DNA of 64,000 nt from Portulaca oleracea (Eukaryota; Streptophyta; Magnoliopsida; Caryophyllales; Portulacaceae): assembly GCA_029582165.1 (NCBI GenBank), contig CM055878.1, positions 1,260,001-1,324,000 on the forward strand. The letters run 5' to 3'. This document shows, one piece after another, positions 11,843 through 23,119 of this stretch (within the stretch, counting starts at the first letter, position 1; every line of letters begins with the position of its first letter). Both the position numbers and the translations under genes were made by a program. The notes below the pieces were generated by a model, which was not told the origin of the DNA, did no database searches, and saw nothing but the letters and a program-made list of their open reading frames with translations.

Positions 11843-12831
11843 TGAAAGAACCCTAGAGGGGGGGGGGGGATGAATAGGGTTTCTGCACAAATACTCAAAT
11901 GATAAAGGACGTTAAGGTTTCTTAACCTTTGCAGATTAAGAATCGACTTTAAGCAATGTAAACTGAAATAAAGGACAAAAGAAATGATAACTGAATAACC
12001 TCCTTTATTTCATTGAAACGGAATGTTGATTGAATTGCCTAAGGTAAATGTCCTTAGGGTTACAATTGCACAGAACACTTCAAGACAGTTTCTGGAAAAA
12101 CACACACCAAACTCTGCTTTGGTGCACACACTAATCGAACCTAAGTCCTTCTAGGATTCGATTACAATCACACAAATCAAAACCTAAGTCCATTAAGGAA
12201 TTGATTACACTCAAGCAAAATTCTCACAAAGAACACACTTTCTTCGCAGAGGAGAATTTAAAAAACAGAGCACTCTCTGTTTTTGTATCACCCGATTTCA
12301 TCCGTGGAATCGTTGAAGTTCTTCATCCTTGAGGTCTTCTATTTGTAGGCGCAATGTATCCGAGATAGAGAACCGTTTGAGATTGATTCCTTCCTAATTC
12401 TTTCCTTTATTGTGATTTGCCTTGCTTCCTAATATGCGTGAGATCTCCTTGAGATTTCCAGAAAATTTCCAGCCATATCTTCTTTCCAATTTCTTGATTA
12501 ATTGTTTCCTACAATAAAAATAGTTACAATTAATTAGTCTGGTTAGAAAAGGATAGAAAAAACAGATATAAATCTTTCCAGAAAATTTCCAGAAAACTTC
12601 CCTGTTTTCCACTCTTATTTGTCTTTCACGACAAAGCTTCTCGCCTGGGTTGAACGTCCTTATGATGCCTTGAGTGAACGTCCTTATGATGCCCTAGGTG
12701 AATGTCCTTCTGCCTGCTTTGAGATTTCTTTCCTTGCGTATCATATCTTTTCTGGCTATTCAAATTTTGGCTTTCATTCAAAACTGATCCAGCGCCAAGG
12801 TCCTTGTCAACGTCCTTGAGGGGTTCTAACA
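11843..12831 (-). repeat. 3' LTR of the gag-only copia element
   Basis: It runs from TGAAAGAACCCTAGAGG to GGGGTTCTAACA on the + strand. It is 989 bp and clearly similar along its whole length to 14934-15902. A tandem GAACGTCCTTATGATGCC motif occurs at about 12652-12690. TATA-like CTACAAATAG lies on the minus strand near 12338. Confidence 0.9.
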
Positions 12832-12845
12832 ATCTCCCCCTTTTT
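12832..12845 (-). promoter_or_regulatory. polypurine tract
   Basis: The minus strand reads AAAAAGGGGGAGATT directly before the 3' LTR start TGTTAGAACCCC. This is the expected priming site for plus-strand DNA synthesis. Confidence 0.8.
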
Positions 12846-13309
12846 GATGAAAGGCAAAATTCATTTACAACACTTCTTCCCCTTTTTGACTTTTATCAAA
12901 AAGCCTAGAGAGCTCCCCCTTTATATTGTAACCATTTCCAATAATCTGCAAGACTTAATGAACTTGTTAGTCCTAAGAGAGGGTGCTTTCCCTCAATATG
13001 TGCCATAAAAATAACACTGCTGTTTGAGTAGATCCATTTGTCAAGGTCCTTGATCCTAGGTCTGACAAGGTCCTTGAGGGGTTCTTATTGCTGATGTAAG
13101 TAATGTCCTTGAGTGCTCCAAGTCCCTTAAGCATCCACTCTCCTGGATGCTGAATATACCTTCAAAAACTTTAGACGCCCTTCCTCAAGCCATAATTAAC
13201 ATTAAATTTAGGTTCTTGACTACTAGTAACAATCATGTTAGGAGGTCTTGTTCCTTTTGGAACCCAAACTTGTACAATTTTAGAACGATAATGGTTGAAG
13301 TAGTGAGAT

Positions 13310-14877
13310 TTACCATATTTGCTTTTGGGAAGAGATGAATGACCTTGGTATCTTGTCCCAAGATATTTGTGTCGTTCTTGGTGCCATGAGTGAAATTGTA
13401 CAAGTTTCGCTCATTAAGTTCCTTGTGTCGTCCTTGGTGTCTGGTTCTAATAGCTTGTCCTTGCGAGACAGAATCTCCTTGACGACAATTTCGCCCCTTA
13501 ATAGGGGATGAACTTTCATGCCATTTTCCAAGGTTTTCTTGTTGCTTGGTTGCCTCAGCCAGAGACTTGTGACAATCATCAAGGTTGGCCTTGAGGTCTA
13601 GTATTTCAGCTGTGAGAATGTCAACCCTAGAGGTAAGCCCTTCACATAATTTCTCTAATTTCTCATTGGACTCTTTCAGCCCTTTGTTGGTTTCTTTTAG
13701 TCACATAATCTCATTTAAATGCTTGGTCTCCCGTCCTACAAACTTTAAAAGGCATTTTCCCAAGTACTTTTTAGGATAAGTGAGGTGATCGTCAAATGTT
13801 ACCTCCCTTGATTCATCCTTGTCACTGTCCGGATAGTCATCATTGGCTGCACCAACTTCCTTTGTGTCGTTGGTGTCTTTTCTCATTTTGCAATGACTAG
13901 TAGTTTCCTCATCATCACTCCAAGTGGCCATCAAGGCCATATGAATTTCTCTTTTCTTTGTTCTTTCTGTGGTAGGGACAATCCTTGATCAAGTGATCCG
14001 GGTCACCACAAAAAGGACAAGAGACTGAGTTAGTTCTATTATTTGATGAGTCATTACCTCTTCGGTTGATTCGTTTGGATGAAGGTCCTCTGGAGGTAAG
14101 ACTTTTCTTGCATGATTTCTTGAGTTCCTTGGCCATCAAGGCCAAGATCCGATCCTTACCATTGTTGTTAGGACCATGGATGTCCTTACGGGCTATTTCT
14201 TCCTTCTCATTTTGCTCTTCCTGGAGACGCATTTCGTGAGCAAGAAGCTTTCCAATGAGGTCATCTAATTGGAGGGTTTCAACAACGTGAACTTCCTCTA
14301 TTACAATGACCTTTGATTCCCATTTCTTTCTTGGAAGACATCTGAGGACCTTGTGAACTTTTTCTTCATTGGAGTAGGTTTTCCCCAAGGACTTGAGATT
14401 ATTGACTATGACATTGAATCATTTGTACATGTCCTTGATGGATTCTCCATTCTTGATTTCGAAGAATTCATAGTGCTTGACATAATTGTCAAGCCTTATT
14501 TTTTGAACTTGGCTCATTCCTTCGTATGTTGTCACTAAGGTATCCCATACTTGTTTAGCTATATCACAGCCAGAGACAAATTCAAACTCATTAGAATCAA
14601 GTCCACAATAAAGTATATGTAAAGCTTAAAAATTTTTATCCGCCTTTTCTGCTTCTCTAGCAGTATATTTGGATCTAATTTTGGGTTTCCTGATTCCTTC
14701 CTCTGTAATCATGGGGACAAAGTCTCCATTTTCAATTCTGTCTCAACCGTCCTAGTCTTGATCCATGATGAATGCTTTCATACGCTTCTTCCATTGGGAA
14801 AAGTTTGATCCTCTGAATAATGGGGGATAGTTCAAGCAACGTCCTTGCCCTATATCACCATCTTCGATCCCAGCCAT
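13310..14877 (-). pseudogene. copia Gag (UBN2-type) with coiled-coil tail, inactivated
   Basis: The reading starts at an ATG at 14877, 57 bp after the PBS region, and gives a copia Gag: N-terminal 'PPLFRGSNFSQWKKRMK', a middle 'SNEEKVHKVLRCLPRKKW', 'LDDLIGKLLAHEMRLQEE', a basic stretch, a CCHC knuckle (CPFCGDPDHLIKDC, about 13976-14018), then a long Glu/Lys-rich, coiled-coil-like tail (about 13560-13720). At least three in-frame stops lie in the N-terminal third. Gag would package element RNA. The coding capacity stops here, with no pol. Confidence 0.85.
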
Positions 14878-14916
14878 GATCTTTTCCATAGAGCGGTTAG
14901 TCTCTTCTTGAGTGGA

Positions 14917-14931
14917 CCTGCTCTGATACCA
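14917..14931 (-). promoter_or_regulatory. primer-binding site, initiator Met-tRNA
   Basis: The minus strand reads TGGTATCAGAGCAGG two bases after the 5' LTR. Its first 12 bases are the standard Met-tRNA complement. Confidence 0.92.
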
Positions 14932-14933
14932 AT

Positions 14934-15902
14934 TGAAAGAACCCTATAGAGAGGGTGAATAGGGTTACTGCACAAATACTCAAATGATAAAGGACGTTAG
15001 GTTTTCTTAATCTTTGCAGATTAAGAATCGACTTTAAGCAAAGTAAACTGAAATAAAGGACAATAAAAATGATAATTGAATAACATTCTTTATTTCGTTG
15101 AAACAAAATGCATATTGAATTGCCTAAGGTAAACGTCCTTAGGGTTACAATTGCACAGAACACTTCGAGACAGTTTATGGAAAAACACACACCAAACTCT
15201 GTTTTGGTGCACACACTAATTGAACCTAAGTCCGTCTAGGATTCGATTACAATCACACAAATCAAAACCTAAGTCTGTTAAGGAATTGATTACACTCAAG
15301 CAAAATTGTCATAAAGAACACACTTTCTTCGTACAGGAGAATTTAAAAAACAGAGCACTCTCTATTTTTGTATCACCCGATTTCATCCGTGGAATCGTTG
15401 AAGTTCTTCATCCTTGAGGTCTTCTATTTGTAGGCACAATGTATCAGAGGTAGAGAACCGTTTGAGATTGATTCCTTCCTGATTCTTTCCTTCATTGTGA
15501 TTTGCCTTGCTTCCTAATATGCGTGAGATCTCCTTGAGATTTCCGGAAAATTTCTAGCCATATCTTTTTTCCAATTTCTTGATTAATTGTTTCCTACAAT
15601 AAAAATAGTTACAATTAATTAGTATGGTTAGAAAAGGATAGAAAAAACATATATAAATCATTCCAAAAAATTTCCAGAAAACTTCCCTGTTTTCTACTCT
15701 TATTTGTCTTTCACGAAGACACCAGCGCAGGGTGAGCGTCCTTATAATCGTGAGTGAGCGTCCCAGGATGCCTAGGTGAATGTCCTTCTGCTCTTTGAGA
15801 TTTCTTTCATGCGCATCATATCTTTTAATTTATTCGAATTTTGGGCTTTCATTCAAAAGCGATCGTGTAGAGTCATGTCGATGTCCTTCAGGGGTTCTAA
15901 CT
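14934..15902 (-). repeat. 5' LTR of the gag-only copia element
   Basis: 969 bp, the partner of 11843-12831. Its outer terminal base is changed (TTCTAACT instead of TTCTAACA), but the TCTAT duplication directly outside fixes the boundary. Confidence 0.9.
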
Positions 15903-16578
15903 TCTATCTCGAATTCCTAAGAAATCCCTAACCCTACCGCCGCTTATGCTCATGCCGATTTCCTCTGTTTTGTCTGTTCTTTCCCTGTTTTATCTGGGTT
16001 TTCCCCTTTGCCAATGGATCTCTCTCCTCCTTCTACTATCTCTAATGATTATACTCAGGAAGAATTGCATGTGTTCTTAGTTGCCTGTGCGAATCCAAGG
16101 CGAAAGTGCAGATTTTCTTCTTATTTGGAAATCTGGCTTTCTTACGCGGGCTTTTCTGGTCTTTTCGAGGGATGTGCAGCGTCGATCTGGCTCACCCCTC
16201 TTCCCTCTCCAAACCTGCCACGTGGCCTCCCGGGGTTACTGTTCCGAGATAACCGATGCGTGCTCTGCAAGGACTTCCGTCTATGGTCTATTGCCTATGC
16301 TACCTACGATTGTAATCCCAGGTGTGTTTGTTCCTTGTGACCCAAGGACTTCTGTTTTGCAATTTTACTAGCTGTGGATGAGTTGTTTTATTTTTTCTGA
16401 TTTTTTCTGTGAGTCTCTATTAGTATACATAGCTGATTGGTTCTAGAATTTTATTGTTTATCTGTTACTGGGTCTTGCTGTTGTGCTTACTCTGTTGAAA
16501 TCCTATAAATTGGTGTTCTACCTGGCCTTATTCTCTCACACCTGCTCACTCTTCTCTAATATCGCTCTTCTACCTTCA

Positions 16579-17990
16579 ATGTCGTCTCCTCCTCTTTCTC
16601 AAAATGGCCTTCCTCATCACAATATCGACTCTGTACCTCTCTTAACCATAATGCCCAATCTGGAAGCCCAATTGCTATGGATTCCAGTCGAAATCTCCAT
16701 CCTAGCAACCCAATCCAATGAATCTGTCCTACTTTCGCCAACGTTGTTAGACACAACTTGGTCAATATCAACACGAATTGTGGCAACTCAACTGGATTAC
16801 AACCTCCTAGTGTTCCTCCCAGAACTTCACTTGATAACCCGAATCCCATCATTTCCCCCGCTCACTTAACTGAGCTCACTGATGTCTCCTCCGTTGATCT
16901 CAAAGAACTGGAAGCTCTTGTTGAATCTTGCGAAATCAATGATCTCAGAAACCTCTGTTTGCTGGCCAAACCTCTAGGTGATTCTCTCCCTATCCCTGTT
17001 ATTGTTGTAAAAAATAAACTGGATTGGAAGCATATTAAAGGTTCCATTGACTATGCTGATAATAGGAATGGGTGGGTGCTCATTCGTTTCTCTAATGTTG
17101 AGGACGGAGACTATGTTTGGTTCAACCGTCCTTATCATGTTAGAGGTCTCAACCTTGTTCTGAAGCTATTTCTCATATAGATGTTTCGATCATAATTCCC
17201 TGCCTCCCTTTAGAGTACTGGAGTGAGAAACCCCTTGTTGTCATTCTCAAGAATGTGGGTACCATTGTTCGTATTGATCATCGAACTCTCAACAAAAAAA
17301 AGTGTCTCTATGCTCGGGTTTGTATTAATGTTGACATCTCTAAACCTTTACCTGGCTCGGTTGTTGTCCCTACCAGATCAGGTTTTAAACCTGTGCCAAT
17401 CACCTATGAAAACCTCTTTAAGTCTTGTGCTTTGTGTGGTGCTTCTGAACACTCTATTGAATCCTGTCCTAATCACCCTTCTCACTCTAACATTGAGGTG
17501 GTTGTTGAAAGATTCCAAGCTGTTAGTGTTTCTGAATTTGTCCATGCCAGCCTTGTGCTCCTAATGATGATGGCTGGAACAAAAAGGAGCATAAGAAGAG
17601 AAGTCGTAAACTGTTTTCTGCTCCTAAAAAACCCAACCAAGGTATCGCTATCAATAAGCCTGTCCTTCAAAATCTTCAGCCTGCTCCTAAACCTTTTGAT
17701 GCTTCCATCCCTCTTTCATCAAAAGGTAAAGCCCTTGCTGACAAGCCTAATGTAGATTCAGATGATGAAGGTAGCTCTAATGTCAATGTTTTGGCCCGTG
17801 GTTCTTCCTCCAAGCCTGCGGATCCCATTTCTTCGACACCAACGAAGGTCTGCTGAATTCTCATGCCATGATGGATTCCAAGCTTGCTCAAGTCAGCAAA
17901 CTACCTGATGAATAACTTGAAGGTGAGAATAATGAAGAAGGGAATGAAGATTTTTTCTTGGATCTTGAAGACATTGAGCCTTCTATCCTT
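16579..17990 (+). pseudogene. LINE ORF1: nucleic-acid-binding protein with DUF4283-like region and CCHC knuckle
   Basis: An ORF1-type protein of plant L1 elements, expected to bind element RNA. A start at the ATG at 16579 is chosen because the 'MSSPPLSQNGLPHHN' reading leads into the domain. The frame then shifts several times. Visible parts are the DUF4283-like core (about 16900-17180: 'NGWVLIRFSNVEDGDYVWF'), its continuation 'RIDHRTL...ARVCINVDISKPLPG' (about 17260-17360), and a CCHC knuckle C-x2-C-x4-H-x4-C at 17426-17467 (CALCGASEHSIESC). An acidic tail ends near 17990. Frameshifts near 16750, 17170 and after 17520 inactivate it. Confidence 0.75.
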
Positions 17991-19405
17991 TCCAATGATT
18001 CGTCCAAGGTCTTTTGGATGTTTAATATATGTGCTTTAATGTGGTCCTGCATCCTTTTTCGGAAAACCCTCTGGTTGTACTGGTTTCAGTGTTGGAGTTT
18101 GTTTTGTGTTCTTAAGTTCTTTAAGAAGGCTTTATTTGCCAGTAGTCAATGTCCTCTGTTTATTTCCGTAACTTGTCTATCTGTTGTTGGCTTTAATTTC
18201 CCCATTATTTTCCAATGTTATGAGGAATTTAAAGCTTTCATTTTGCCCCTTGTCTTCTTGCTGTCTGTTTTTCTGCTTTTTGGTTGTTGGTTTATTTTTG
18301 GTTTATTCTCCCCATTTGTTTGACTTGTTTTCTCCAGTTTCCTCTCTAATCTGTCCCCCTTTTTGCCTCCTTTTTTTGACTCTATTCTCTCTTTTATTAT
18401 TATATACTCTATTATCCTAACTCTTTTCATCCCTCTTTCTTTATGTTTATTGCAGATGTGTATTTATCTCTTAGGGTTTACTCTGTGTCTTTGGTTTCTC
18501 TGTCCCTTGTTCCCATTGTTATAATTTTATTTTGGCTTTTCTCTCCCCTGGTTGAGTTTACTGCTCATTCCTTCAGGCTGTTTGGGGTTGTTGTTGCCGT
18601 TGTTTTCACAACTTGGCAACAATCCCCTTTTGTCCTCCTTTGCCTCGTCCCTAAAGGCTATGATGTTCTCCCATACTGGGTTGATTCATTGTTGTCCCTT
18701 TTGGATGTTGCTGCCGTTATGATCTTAGCTTGGCAACCATCCCCGTCTTTGATTTTGAGCCTTACTGGAGTTGTAATTGCCGTTGTTTTTTTAACTTGGC
18801 AGTCATCTCCATTGGAGCTTCTCTGTCCCGTCCTTTGGTCAATGTTCCCTTCTTGGGAATTTTGGCTCAATTTTATATCTCTGAGACCTATCGCCCCTCC
18901 TCCCTTTATTTCTCTGTTTTGTTTTTTGACAGGGTGGCTGTATTTCGGATTTTTGGAGCATGTACCTGCTCGTTTCTTTTGATCTGGATTGCTCAAGTTC
19001 TAGATCTCTTGCCACATAGCCTACTTGTTCTTAATTCTTAAGATCATCCCTGCAGACAAATATTTTAAAGATGTATATTGGATCGGGTGTAGGACCGGTT
19101 TTTGTAACACTGTTGTTGTATTTTCCCATCAATTGTAATATCTGGTTTAAGAATTCATTTGCTTACTTGTTTACTGCATTGGGTGCGAAACCCGTATGTT
19201 TCTGGCTGCGGAAGCCACTTATTTCATACATATCAAAATTATACTTTCCCCGTAGGTGGGGCTCAATGATTGCTATTACCGCTCAGATTCAACTTTCGGT
19301 ACCACTTTTTGATCAAGTGTGCTCATTCTCTCCTAATTCACTATTTTTTAGGTGCGGAGCCATTTCATTTAGGATTGTGGAAGTCATACTATTTCCCTAT
19401 GTTTA
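17991..19405 (+). other. LINE inter-ORF region, T-rich
   Basis: About 1.4 kb of T-rich sequence separates ORF1 and ORF2. Open frames here encode hydrophobic, low-complexity peptides that I attribute to base composition. It contains three diverged copies of a GCCGTT...AACTTGGCA...ATC(T)CC motif (see 18586-18820). Confidence 0.5.
18586..18820 (+). repeat. three degenerate copies of a ~50-bp motif
   Basis: Copies begin near 18586, 18704 and 18768. Each has a GTTG..GCCGTT core followed by CTTGGCAACAATCCCC or a close variant (CTTGGCAACCATCCCC, CTTGGCAGTCATCTCC). Confidence 0.6.
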
Positions 19406-19902
19406 ATGCGGATCATTTGTTGGAATGTGCAAAGGGCCAAAAAGGCCCAACTAAGACAGGAACTTGCTTTTATAAACACTACCATTAGACCGGATTTAGT
19501 GCTTCTAATACTAATCGAATCATCCCTAAACTTGGCTTTTCTAACTTCATTTCTATTCCGCCATCGAACCATGCTGGTGGTATTTGGTGCCTTTGAAACC
19601 AATCCGCCTTATATATGAACATAATTCAATCCAGTACTCGTTATATTCATTGCGAAATTATTGATAAGGTCTTAAATTGCAGATTCCTTATTACAGCCTA
19701 TTATGGGCTCGCCCAACCTTGTGAGAAAGTTGTTTTTTGGGATAGTCTGGCCCAGCTTGCTGAGCAAGTTACTATCCCATGGTGTCTAATGGGGGATTTC
19801 AATGAACTGCTTTGCCTTGAGGATAAGCTTGATGGGCCAACCCTCATCCTGCTAGATTTTTTTGGCATAATAACTTCCTTTCAAGCTCACATTGCATTGA
19901 TG
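19406..19902 (+). pseudogene. LINE ORF2, N-terminal endonuclease fragment
   Basis: The reading starts at the ATG at 19406 with 'MRIICWNVQRAKKAQLRQEL', typical of the apurinic-type endonuclease that opens plant L1 ORF2 (the WN motif binds metal). Further on, 'LMGDFNELL' (about 19787-19815) carries the D-x-N catalytic motif. Two frame changes (near 19515 and 19610) and a Trp-to-stop change break the frame. The remaining endonuclease, RT and C-terminal domains are absent because the inverted LTR starts at 19903. Confidence 0.78.
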
Positions 19903-21485
19903 TGTGGGACCTGGAAAATTCCCGTTCGGGGAGATTATTTCGGATGCGCTACTTAAGTGATCGGGAGCCGACTAAGGTTGCTTAATCCTTAAATAAGGAT
20001 ATTTTTATTTTCGAAATTCATTTTCGGGGTGATGAAAATTTATTTATTTATAAATCCATTTTTTATTTATTTAAACATTTGAAATTACACTAGAATATAT
20101 TAATAACGGTTTAATACCGACCCAAAATACCAAATTCAGGCCCAAAGGAAACAACCGGGCCGCCAAGAGCTGACAAAACCCGCACGGGTTTTGGCCGGTC
20201 TTGGACTGGGCCGCCTGCTTCCTTGGGCCAAAGAAAGGGGACTGGAAATGTTAAAACTCGCGTGGGTTTTATTGTTTCCTGGCCCACTTTCTCTCGGTTC
20301 TAGCCTTGAATTGGATGAGAGGAAGATGTCAAACCATTTTTTAAGTACTTTAGTATAAATTCCAATTTTAAATAATTAAACGGATTATAAAAACAAATAA
20401 AAGAGTCGCCAGTCGATTTAAGGAAACTGACAAACCATAAAAATATGAAAATAACTCCGGTCTACGAAACCCGTTTCTAAGTCAGAGGTAAATTCAATTC
20501 GAGAATTATAAGAATTCTCGAATTACCTAGAAGCAGACTCTACTAAAATCGACATTAAAATGAAATAAAGCGGGGAGAAGTTTAACTGATTTCGCAAAAT
20601 TATATTCTTAGCATGCAATATAAAGAAGGGGTTTTTGTTTTACAAAATATGCACATATAATGTAAAATAAAGTACAAATTACATGATTAAATAATAATAA
20701 CGAAAAGAAACATAAAAGCGAACCTCTTTGATTTAGGAGCCCGAATGCGGCGATCGAAACACCTTGACTTTGCCTTGACTTGGTGGGTGAAAAAATGAGT
20801 ATAAGGATGATGGAAAGGTGATGTCTGGATGGCAGTTTGATGAGAATTTGGTAGAGTTAGGGGAATGGGAATATGAGAATAGTGAGAATATGATGATTGT
20901 TAGTGAGAATTTAGGTAGTGGAGGGTGATTTGAGTATAATGATGGTGGTTTATGAGAGTGGTTGATCATGAATGAATGGAATGGAGGGAGGTATTTATAG
21001 GTGAGAGAGGTGAGGTTTAGGAGGGAAATGGAGGGGACACATCCCTTGGATCATGCCCTCCATCTGCATGCAATCAGATAACCCGCGTGGGTTATCAGAA
21101 GTCAAGGTGAAGTCAATGCACGTGAGCTAAAATCTGGGGCTTGCATGGGATTTTGGCGTCAGCTTCTGGAAAATAAAACCCGCGCGGTTTTTATAATTCC
21201 CACATACGGATCACTGACGTGGACGAGGAAAAACGATGCGCTTTAGATGGTAGAAAACCCGTGCGGGTTTTGAAGCATCTGGGCCGGGGTCCGCCTTGGG
21301 CTGGTTCTGTTTTTGGGCCGCTTGTGTTTATAAAGCCCGTGCGGGTTTTGCGCCTGGTACTGGGCCGCCTTTTGTTTTGCTTGCTTTGCTTATTACATTG
21401 GCCCAATGATCCCTCTTGGTATCCGGTCCAAATGTTAAACTTTTGACAAGTCGGGATTATATCAGTGCAAATCCCGATGTCTACA
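19903..21485 (-). mobile_element. Tat-type gypsy LTR, minus orientation (LTR-A)
   Basis: On the minus strand it starts TGTAGACATCGGG (at 21485) and ends GGTCCCACA (at 19903). It is homologous over its length to the + oriented LTR at 23640-26425 and, more distantly, to 39941-41626. It has a TATA box at 20991-21000 (minus). Inverted repeats of the AAACCCGTGCGGGTTT type cluster at about 21070-21350 and again at 20180-20280. The motif GAGTCGCCA (20403-20411) is shared by all three. The flanks do not match (TGATG against CCACC; LINE on one side, integrase on the other), so this is not a simple solo insertion. Confidence 0.75.
20991..21000 (-). promoter_or_regulatory. LTR TATA box
   Basis: CTATAAATAC on the minus strand, just downstream (minus sense) of the GC-rich inverted repeats. 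Confidence 0.6.
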
Positions 21486-22650
21486 CCACCTAATGCGAAA
21501 AATTGAGCTCAAAAGGCTATTTGGCTAATGGTTGCGTAATATTGCATCATCCAAGATTGCTTGTACAAGAAGACCGCAATTGGGATCAATGTGCTTTGTG
21601 TGGATAAGAATGAGGCTAGTGAATTGCTGAAGACAACCCATGGGGGTGAGTGTGGGCCTCACATAAACTGGAGAATGTTAATGAAGAAGATCCAGCAGGC
21701 TGGATATTTTTTGTCTACAATGGAAACAAATTGTCTTCAGTTTGTGAGGAAATGTTCAAAGTTTCAGGAGTATGTCAATCTCAAGCATCAACCGTCATCT
21801 TACCTGACTACCTTGGCCTTGGAGGACATGAATGTGTGTTGGTTGTTGTAGAATACTTCACCAAGTGGCTTGAAGCTAGTTCCTATGCAAAGATTACTTC
21901 AAAACAAGTGGCGAAGTTCATGCTGATGAACAACATCATCTTTAGATATGGAGTACCTCATGAGGTTATTAACGACAATGGGAGTCACTTCCTGGGTGAA
22001 TTTGCGAGTCTTTTGGAAAAATATAAAATTTCGACATTCATCATGCTTCTCCTTATTGACCTCACACAAATGGTGCAGTTAAGGTCGTAACAAAACTCTA
22101 GTCAAAATCATCAAGAAAATGGTTGTTACCTATAGGGATTGACCTGTCAAACTCTTTTATGCGTTATATGGGCACAAGACTTCGATTCGAACTACTACTG
22201 GGCTTATGCCATACTCATTGGTGTACGGGATGGAAGCAGTTCTGCTAGTGGAAATTGTTGTTCCTTCTTTAAGGACCATCGCTGAGAGACAAAATCCCTG
22301 AGGCTGAATTGGCCTGAATTAGATATGAAGAGCTAACTTTATAGGATGAACAACAGCATCGAGCCTTATACAACATTCAGTTATATCAGAGTTGAATTTT
22401 CCGAGCATGCAGTAAGAAAGTCAACGATCGGGAGTTAAAAGAAAGAGACTTGGCGCTACAAGAAATGAGGACTGCACACCAGGATCCTCGAGGAAAGTTT
22501 GCTCTAAATTGGAAGGGTCCTTATATCATCATTTCTATCATTCCAGGCGGTGGAGCTCGTTTGGCAACAACCGACGGGGAAGAATTGATTCAGCCTCACA
22601 ATCTAAACCAACTCAAAAGATATTATGTTAATGCTACTAATGGTTGATGT
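21486..22650 (+). pseudogene. Tat-lineage gypsy integrase fragment
   Basis: The C-terminal part of a gypsy polyprotein is cut at its left by LTR-A. It begins with the pre-integrase segment ('LYKKTAIGINVLCVDKNEAS', about 21558-21620) and an H-H/C-C zinc region ('THGGECGPH', with the second CxxC damaged). The core follows: 'EYFTKWLEA' (about 21850-21876) and 'RYGVPHEVINDNGSHF' (about 21945-21995), where N-D-N-G carries an acidic catalytic residue. It ends with the C-terminal segment 'KGPYIIISIIPGGGARL' to 'QPHNLNQLKRYY' (22515-22633). Frameshifts near 21690 and 22090 and several stops inactivate it. RT and RNase H are missing. Confidence 0.82.
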
Positions 22651-23119
22651 GTCCTGAACCATTGAGCATGTATTATCTTAGAAAAGTAAGCAACTGAAAT
22701 TCCAACAGGCCACTTACTTAACAAAGATAAAGGAAAAAGAAAAAAAAGAAATAAATAAAAAGAAAAAAAGAGTGGATAACTATAGATGAGTCAGTTTGAA
22801 AATCTCTTTGAGACAAACCAGACAAAATGAGAGCACAATAAATAAAAAAAATGAAGGAAAAATGAGGGACTAATTTGATAACCCTTCGGGGCAAGTTAGA
22901 CGTAAAAGGAGAGGGTTGGAGATCCTTTTGAAGATGGTGAAGATTTAAGGAAGAAGACAGCCATAACTTGTGTAATTCTTGTAAAATAGAATGTAGAACA
23001 TTTCATTAATAATAAAAGAAGTACATTCTTTTTCATTATATTTTACTTTACTAATTCAAAAGGAAAAGCATGAAATAAATAAAAAATACAGAAGCAGAAG
23101 CAGTTTCATTCATCCATCA
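22651..23119. other. Tat post-pol spacer, A-rich
   Basis: Non-coding sequence between integrase and the antisense ORF, with A/G-rich runs (22730-22770). Confidence 0.5.

Larger units (their letters stand above)
11843..15902 (-). mobile_element. gag-only copia retrotransposon (TR-GAG type), minus strand
   Basis: A complete LTR-to-LTR element of 4060 bp is flanked by TCTAT (11838-11842 and 15903-15907). In minus orientation it reads: 5' LTR (14934-15902), Met-tRNA PBS (14917-14931), gag (about 13310-14877), polypurine tract (12832-12845), 3' LTR (11843-12831). The 2.1-kb interior has room only for gag, with no protease, integrase or RT. This is the organisation described for terminal-repeat retrotransposons with a GAG domain. 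It sits in the leader of the LINE. Mobility would have needed enzymes from a related full copia element. Confidence 0.9.
11778..19902 (+). mobile_element. L1-type LINE, 5' part, interrupted and 3' truncated
   Basis: A + strand LINE has a pyrimidine-rich leader (11778-11842, resuming at 15908), ORF1 with DUF4283-like and CCHC domains (about 16579-17990), a T-rich inter-ORF region, and the endonuclease start of ORF2 (19406-19902). A gag-only copia element (11843-15902) splits the leader with TCTAT duplications. A minus-oriented Tat LTR begins at 19903 inside the endonuclease region, and the RT portion is not found on its other side. The left boundary is approximate. Confidence 0.75.

Noticed and set aside
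16008..16371. Overlapping + strand frames of about 100 codons before LINE ORF1.
   Set aside because: No domain, both frames open by composition, located in the LINE leader; treated as untranslated.
17958..19041. Several hydrophobic ORFs up to 179 codons in the T-rich LINE spacer that look like membrane proteins.
   Set aside because: T-rich base composition gives Phe/Leu/Val-rich readings on +; no start context, domain or conservation evidence.
20403..20411. GAGTCGCCA (complement TGGCGACTC) in LTR-A, and its copies at 25981 and 40337, as an Arg-tRNA primer-binding site marking the LTR end.
   Set aside because: LTR-A and LTR-B stay homologous for another ~450 bp to ends supported by a target duplication, and the PBS continuation is absent; kept only as a conserved internal motif.
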